A stretch of DNA of 8,022 nt from a bacterium. Its GTDB lineage: Bacteria; Patescibacteriota; Minisyncoccia; Minisyncoccales; UBA10102. Where the stretch lies: NCBI GenBank assembly GCA_030699255.1, contig JAUYJR010000004.1, positions 1 to 8,022 of the forward strand. The letters are read 5' to 3'. The position numbers and the translations under genes are program-made. A model generated the notes under the pieces. That model was not told the origin of the DNA. It did not search any database and saw only the letters and a program-made list of their open reading frames with translations. Positions 5,101 through 8,022 of this stretch are shown here, piece after piece; position 1 is the stretch's first letter; the number at the start of each line of letters is the position of its first letter.

Positions 5101-6116
5101 GCCTTTACGTGTTCCTCGTGCGTGTTGCTAAATATGGTCTCCCCCTCCGGTGTTGAGAGGTAGAACCAGTATGAAGTCCCTACAGGATTTAAGGTGGCTA
5201 CTATGCTTTCTTCTCCGGGATTTGCAATAGGTCCCAACGGAAGCCCGGTATTGCGGTAGGTATTATACGGGGATTCAATTTGAGTATCGTTTACCGATAC
5301 TTGCGTTGATCTTTTGCCCGTAAGGTAGGTGATGGTGGCGTCAATTTGGAGGGGCATGCCAGCCTCAAGGCGCTTGTGAATAATCCCCGAAACAATCTGC
5401 TTGTCCTCATTGTGTTGAACTTCTTTCTCAATGAGAGAGGCTATGGTAAGAATTTCAAACAGGCTCATCTCATTACTCTGGAGATCTTCTTCCATTCTCT
5501 TTACTACTCTCTGCTCAAAGGTGGATAGCATTTTCTCAATCAACTGTTCTGCGGTGTCATGAGAGGCAAAAAAGTATGTTTCGGGAAATAGGTACCCTTC
5601 AAGGCTTACAGAGGATGGTTTTTCCTTTAAGAATGGGAACTTTTCTGAAAAATCATGAAGGGGAGCAAGTTCCGGGCGCGCTTGATAATTGGCTCCAGGA
5701 TAACCTGTCATGGCGTACACATCTTCTGTTGTGGCAAGGCCCTTCTGCTCAAAGAGATTTGCTATATTATAAACGTTCCATCCTTCAGGAACAGTAAGGG
5801 GGCGCTGTAGTACCTTTCCTTGCACAAGGATGTTGGTTATGTCGCGAATACTCTGGGAGGGAGAGAGAAGAAACTCTCCCGCCTGCAAATTTCGAAAATT
5901 GCCGGAGGCAAGAATGTGAATACGAAAGAGAAAAGAAGAACGAATGAGTCCTTCTTCTTGAAGAGTATTGGCAATATCTTTGCCGCTCATGCCCGGAGTA
6001 ATGAGCACCTCATGGGTTTCGCCGGAAGAGGTGTGCAGAGGAAATGAAATCATTGCCCAGTAGGCAAGAGTAAGTGCGCAAACCAGAATAGAAATGATGA
6101 GGATGCTACGTGACAT
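5079..6116 (-). CDS. mltG: endolytic murein transglycosylase MltG (YceG family)
   Basis: MltG cuts nascent glycan strands at the outer face of the membrane and is thought to set glycan chain ends. I place the start at the ATG at 6116, giving 345 aa that begin with a short basic-polar end and one membrane helix (SILIISILVCALTLAYWAM, residues 4-22). A longer version from a TTG at 6176 would begin inside a hairpin and add 20 unlike residues. A LysM-like subdomain follows (VLITPGMSGKDIANTLQEEGLI). The catalytic part has LEGYLFPETY (172-181), ASLIEKE (226-232) with E230 matching the catalytic Glu of E. coli MltG, LQIDATITYLTG, SPYNTYRNTGLPLGPIANPG (282-301) and YWFYLSTPEGETIFSNTHEEH near the end. 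It lies 169 nt after def. The gap holds a large RNA hairpin ending 10 nt before the ATG, which may control translation. No Shine-Dalgarno site is seen. Confidence 0.95.
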   Translation of the reverse strand: MSRSILIISILVCALTLAYWAMISFPLHTSSGETHEVLITPGMSGKDIANTLQEEGLIRSSFLFRIHILASGNFRNLQAGEFLLSPSQSIRDITNILVQGKVLQRPLTVPEGWNVYNIANLFEQKGLATTEDVYAMTGYPGANYQARPELAPLHDFSEKFPFLKEKPSSVSLEGYLFPETYFFASHDTAEQLIEKMLSTFEQRVVKRMEEDLQSNEMSLFEILTIASLIEKEVQHNEDKQIVSGIIHKRLEAGMPLQIDATITYLTGKRSTQVSVNDTQIESPYNTYRNTGLPLGPIANPGEESIVATLNPVGTSYWFYLSTPEGETIFSNTHEEHVKAKVLYLR

Positions 6117-6126
6117 GATATACGGA

Positions 6127-6224
6127 GAGAGTATGCCTTTGAAAGATGCCCTGAAGTGCGACGGCGCGAAGCGCAAGCCAAAAATTCAGCAGGATTTTTG
6201 ACGGTCTTGAAAAGGCGTACTCTC
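6127..6224 (-). promoter_or_regulatory. large structured leader before mltG
   Basis: On the minus strand GAGAGUACGCCUUU plus AAG (6224-6206) pairs with CUU plus AAAGGCAUACUCUC (6145-6127): 16 Watson-Crick pairs, one C-A mismatch and a symmetric UC/UC internal loop. The enclosed 60 nt contain two smaller hairpins, AAAAAU/AUUUUU (6199-6180) and GCGC-UUC-GCGC. The 3' arm ends 10 nt before the mltG ATG. It could be a regulatory leader or a dispersed palindromic element that landed here. Confidence 0.5.
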
Positions 6225-6285
6225 GGAGTTAGTGAGGTATGGTTCTTACTGTGAACTTGATATTATGGTGTTGCAGAATCTTTAT

Positions 6286-6771
6286 TTAGGACGAGGATTT
6301 ATATTTTCGCAACGCCTTCCAGCGTTTCCAGAACGGAATCCTGTTTATAATGAGAATGCCATTGAGGTGATCAATCTCATGTTGAAACACGCGAGCTGAA
6401 AATCCTTCTAAAGAAAGTGAAATCTCTTTACCTTTTGGTGTTAGGCATGAAACGGTAATGGCATGAGGGCGAGAGACTTCAACCCACAATTTTGGGATAC
6501 TTAGACATCCTTCGGTGTCTGTTTCCTGCTCTTTGCTGGAAGAGAGGATTTGAGGATTCAAAAACGCGCGCACCTCATCTTCTTCTTGAACAATAAAGAG
6601 TTGAAGAGGGGCACCAACTTGAGGAGCTGCAAGCCCAATTCCGTTATGCTGCTGCATAACGGTTTTCATATGGGAGATAAGTTCTTCTATTTCCGGCGTT
6701 ATCTCTCCAACAAGATTCGCTTTTTTGCGAAGTATGGGATTTGGATACGTAACAAGCGGATGGTACTGCAT
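6286..6771 (-). CDS. def: peptide deformylase
   Basis: Deformylase removes the formyl group from the N-terminal methionine of new proteins, using a metal held by Cys and two His. All three family motifs are intact in the 161 aa: GIGLAAPQVG (44-53), EGCLSIP (87-93, metal ligand Cys89) and QHEIDHLNGIL (130-140, His131 and His135, catalytic Glu132). The start VTYPNPILRKKA is typical. After the catalytic helix there is a short basic tail (FWKRWKALRKYKSSS). The ATG is only 6 nt after the 3' end of tRNA-Trp, so the message is probably cut out of a tRNA precursor with almost no leader and no Shine-Dalgarno site. In many bacteria def neighbours fmt or priA; here it stands between tRNA-Trp and mltG. 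Confidence 0.97.
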   Translation of the reverse strand: MQYHPLVTYPNPILRKKANLVGEITPEIEELISHMKTVMQQHNGIGLAAPQVGAPLQLFIVQEEDEVRAFLNPQILSSSKEQETDTEGCLSIPKLWVEVSRPHAITVSCLTPKGKEISLSLEGFSARVFQHEIDHLNGILIINRIPFWKRWKALRKYKSSS

Positions 6772-6777
6772 AGTAAG

Positions 6778-6850
6778 CAGGGGTGCTAGGATTCGAACCT
6801 AGTCTAACGGTTTTGGAGACCGTTGTGCTGGCCGTTGACACTACACCCCC
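6778..6850 (-). tRNA. tRNA-Trp (anticodon CCA)
   Basis: The cloverleaf is complete in 73 nt. The acceptor is GGGGGTG/CACCCCT, with a G1-U72 wobble. The D stem is GTGT/GCAC with GG in the loop. The anticodon stem ACGGT/ACCGT holds the loop CTCCAAA, and the T arm is CTAGG-TTCGAAT-CCTAG. The discriminator is G, as usual for bacterial tRNA-Trp. CCA is not encoded. It lies 133 nt after rpmG and 6 nt before def. Confidence 0.95.
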
Positions 6851-6860
6851 ATTATTACAA

Positions 6861-6888
6861 ACAAATTCGAAATTACAAATTCGAAACA
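6861..6888. repeat. two tandem 14-bp units upstream of tRNA-Trp
   Basis: ACAAATTCGAAATT (6861-6874) is followed directly by ACAAATTCGAAACA (6875-6888), 12 of 14 bases identical. Each unit contains the palindrome TTCGAA. The unit spacing is a little over one helical turn. The repeat lies 11 nt upstream of the tRNA-Trp 5' end, in the 133-nt gap after rpmG. That gap also holds a fragment of the dispersed repeat (6911-6922) and a pair of GAACACGG repeats (6933-6940, 6959-6966). Confidence 0.6.
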
Positions 6889-6983
6889 TTGCAAGGATCT
6901 GTTCCATACTCGTCATTGCGAGGGTGCTAGCTGAACACGGGGTAAATTTGCGTTTTCAGAACACGGTAAAACGTACTTCCTCT

Positions 6984-7157
6984 CTATTTCTTTGATTCGG
7001 CGTGCTTAACATGCTTTCTGCAGGATGCGCAGAACTTCTTGAGATCCAGTTTTTTACCTTCGGATGTAAGCGTCTTTGATTTGCGCGTAAAGTAATTGGT
7101 GTCTTTACAGGTGGCGCATCGAAGCTTTACAAACACTTTTTTTCTTTTTGTTGCCAT
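6984..7157 (-). CDS. rpmG: 50S ribosomal protein L33
   Basis: This small basic protein sits at the E-site side of the large ribosomal subunit. It is 57 aa long and reads MATKRKKVFVKLRCATCKDT at the start. It has two CxxC pairs (CATC, residues 14-17, and CASC, residues 43-46), so it is the zinc-binding form. FTRKSKTLTSEGKKLDLKKFC and RKHVKHAESKK complete it. The ATG at 7157 follows tRNA-Thr by 22 nt without a Shine-Dalgarno site. TATAAC lies 8 nt before the ATG and could act as a -10, but no -35 is clear. The position between tRNA-Thr and tRNA-Trp matches the common bacterial order tRNA-Thr, rpmG, tRNA-Trp, secE, nusG. Confidence 0.95.
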   Translation of the reverse strand: MATKRKKVFVKLRCATCKDTNYFTRKSKTLTSEGKKLDLKKFCASCRKHVKHAESKK

Positions 7158-7179
7158 ACGTGATTGTTATATTATTATG

Positions 7180-7250
7180 AGCCCGAGAGGAGAATTGAAC
7201 TCCTGTCTGATCCTTACCATGGATCCGTTCTGCCGTTGAACTACTCGGGC
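7180..7250 (-). tRNA. tRNA-Thr (anticodon GGT)
   Basis: The fold is complete in 71 nt. The acceptor GCCCGAG/CTCGGGC is perfectly paired and the D arm is GTTC-AACGGCA-GAAC. The anticodon stem GATCC/GGATC holds the loop ATGGTAA, and the T arm is AGGAG-TTCAATT-CTCCT. The discriminator is U and CCA is not encoded. It lies 26 nt after tRNA-Tyr. Confidence 0.95.
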
Positions 7251-7276
7251 CACCAGCTCTCTAAACGGATTTTGTG

Positions 7277-7360
7277 TGGGCCGGGAGGGATTCGAACCCC
7301 CGTAGGCGCAAGGCCGCGTGGTTTACAGCCACGTGCAATTGTCCACTCTGCCACCGACCC
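7277..7360 (-). tRNA. tRNA-Tyr (anticodon GTA)
   Basis: At 84 nt it has the long variable arm of class II tRNAs (GGC/GCC stem within CGGCCTTGCGCCTAC). The acceptor is GGGTCGG/CCGGCCC. The anticodon stem CGTGG/CCACG holds the loop CTGTAAA, and the T arm is GGGGG-TTCGAAT-CCCTC. The discriminator is A and CCA is not encoded. It is the first RNA gene after the promoter at 7374-7402. Confidence 0.96.
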
Positions 7361-7373
7361 GCATAACTCTTTT

Positions 7374-7402
7374 CTTGTACCACAGGAAACAAGCTTTTGC
7401 AA
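7374..7402 (-). promoter_or_regulatory. promoter of the tRNA-Tyr / tRNA-Thr / rpmG unit
   Basis: TTGCAA (7402-7397, 4 of 6) and TACAAG (7379-7374, 4 of 6) are 17 nt apart. A TG dinucleotide one base before the -10 gives an extended -10 element. The predicted start, near 7367, is about 7 nt before the tRNA-Tyr 5' end. The element lies in the 47-nt gap after the trmD stop. Confidence 0.7.
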
Positions 7403-7407
7403 TAAGG

Positions 7408-8022
7408 CTAGCGGACAACTTTTCCTTTCTTTTTTCTCCATTCAGCAACTTTTTTATGATCTCCGGAGAGGAGAACCTGAGGAACTTTCCACGAGCTTCC
7501 GGCCTGAGACTCATAGACTTCCGGTCTTGTGTACTGAGGGTATTCAATAAAGCTTCCAGTTTTATGGTCTTGTATATGTTCTTGGAGAAATTCTTCTTTT
7601 CCAACAACGCCGGGAATAAGACGGGACGTAGACTCTACAACAGCCATTGCGGGTATTTCTCCTCCCATGAGTACAAATGAGCCAAGAGAAACCGTATAGT
7701 CCGCCAAGTGGCGAGCAACTCGTTCATCTACCCCCTCATACCTTCCGCAGATCATAATGAGCTGAGATTGTTGAGAAAACTCATGTGCCATTCTCTGGGT
7801 AAATTTTTTTCCGCGAGGGCTAAAAAGCACAACCTTACCTCCTTTTTGTTGTATATCCTGTAAAGCTCGGTGAATTGGCTCAATTTTCATAACCATGCCC
7901 AGTCCTCCGCCAAAAGGTTTTTCATCAACGCTCTTGTGTGCGTCTGTTGTCCATAACCTGAGGTCATGGATATGAAGTGAAAGTTTTTTCTTCTCTTGCG
8001 CGCGCTTAATAAGAGACTCTTG
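7408..8022 (-). CDS. trmD: tRNA (guanine-N1)-methyltransferase TrmD (5' partial)
   Basis: TrmD methylates G37 of tRNAs with S-adenosylmethionine and so prevents +1 frameshifting. The frame runs off the right edge; 204 residues are visible and only the first ~20-25 should be missing. Visible motifs: SVDEKPFGGGLGMVMKIEPI, GKVVLFSPRGKKFTQ, ICGRYEGVDERV, the trefoil-knot core SLGSFVLMGGEIPAMAVVES, SRLIPGVVG, EYPQYTRPEVYE and VPQVLLSGDHKKVAEWR. The usual LDxPxYTRP reads IEYPQYTRP, so the position of the catalytic Asp (D169 in Haemophilus numbering) is Glu. The protein stops at KKKGKVVR soon after SGDHKKVAEWR, without the longer helical tail of E. coli TrmD. An ATG at 7896 is internal, because conserved sequence precedes it. 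The tRNA promoter follows the stop within a few nucleotides. Confidence 0.96.
   Translation of the reverse strand, partial: QESLIKRAQEKKKLSLHIHDLRLWTTDAHKSVDEKPFGGGLGMVMKIEPIHRALQDIQQKGGKVVLFSPRGKKFTQRMAHEFSQQSQLIMICGRYEGVDERVARHLADYTVSLGSFVLMGGEIPAMAVVESTSRLIPGVVGKEEFLQEHIQDHKTGSFIEYPQYTRPEVYESQAGSSWKVPQVLLSGDHKKVAEWRKKKGKVVR

Noticed and set aside
6117..6176. N-terminal 20-residue extension of MltG from TTG at 6176
   Set aside because: It begins inside the structured leader, uses a rare start, and puts unlike residues before a normal N-terminal membrane anchor.
6851..6900. Separate promoter for tRNA-Trp
   Set aside because: A/T-rich hexamers such as TAATAA exist near the tRNA, but no -35 with 16-18 nt spacing could be found.
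7164..7680. Plus-strand open frames over the tRNA cluster and trmD end
   Set aside because: They translate tRNA genes antisense (for example GPGGIRTPVGARPRGLQPR), a common artefact.
7896..8022. TrmD start at the ATG at 7896
   Set aside because: Conserved TrmD residues (SVDEKPFGGGLG and more) continue upstream in frame to the window edge.
1..8022. CRISPR array, insertion sequence, prophage or toxin-antitoxin pair
   Set aside because: No regularly spaced repeats, transposase or phage motifs were seen, and the small genes do not pair up as toxin and antitoxin.

Overview
The window looks like a piece of a small, compact bacterial genome, most likely from the Candidate Phyla Radiation (Patescibacteria, Parcubacteria-like). 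This is inferred from the gene set: short MltG, Def and TrmD proteins, ribosomal protein genes in a broken-up order, very short gaps, few Shine-Dalgarno sites, tRNA genes without encoded CCA, and a large one-TM protein with a phosphatase-like half and a propeller-like half. No 16S or other decisive marker is present. There is no sign of a CRISPR array, prophage or insertion sequence.

Layout. Positions 2-1888 (+) hold the 3' part of a long membrane protein gene whose start lies left of the window. It converges on rplL, and the two share an 18-bp hairpin terminator. rplJ-rplL (2885-1937, -) form a self-contained two-gene operon. It has a strong promoter and an L10-type leader that carries an apparent transcription attenuator. 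Upstream is an accessory block on the minus strand: an unrecognised 160-aa protein, a SET-domain methyltransferase and a ProX/YbaK-type tRNA deacylase. A small coiled-coil gene on the plus strand diverges from the deacylase. Between those two lies a copy of a dispersed palindromic repeat.

The right half is a minus-strand translation and cell-wall block. It starts with the 3' part of trmD at the right edge, then tRNA-Tyr, tRNA-Thr, rpmG (57 aa), tRNA-Trp, def and mltG. A good extended -10 promoter stands just in front of tRNA-Tyr, so the tRNAs, rpmG and def may come from one processed transcript. The order tRNA-Tyr/Thr, rpmG, tRNA-Trp recalls the common bacterial order tRNA-Thr, rpmG, tRNA-Trp, secE, nusG, rplKAJL. 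Here def, mltG and the accessory block stand where secE-nusG-rplKA would be, and rplJL resumes about 3.9 kb later.

The genes mainly serve translation: L33, L10, L7/L12, three tRNAs, the tRNA m1G37 enzyme TrmD, an editing deacylase and N-terminal deformylation. MltG adds peptidoglycan synthesis control. The most interesting points are the rplJ attenuator, a structured RNA in front of mltG, promoters that predict leaderless mRNAs for two divergent genes, and the phosphatase-like/propeller membrane protein. No wholly new multi-gene system can be claimed from this sequence alone.
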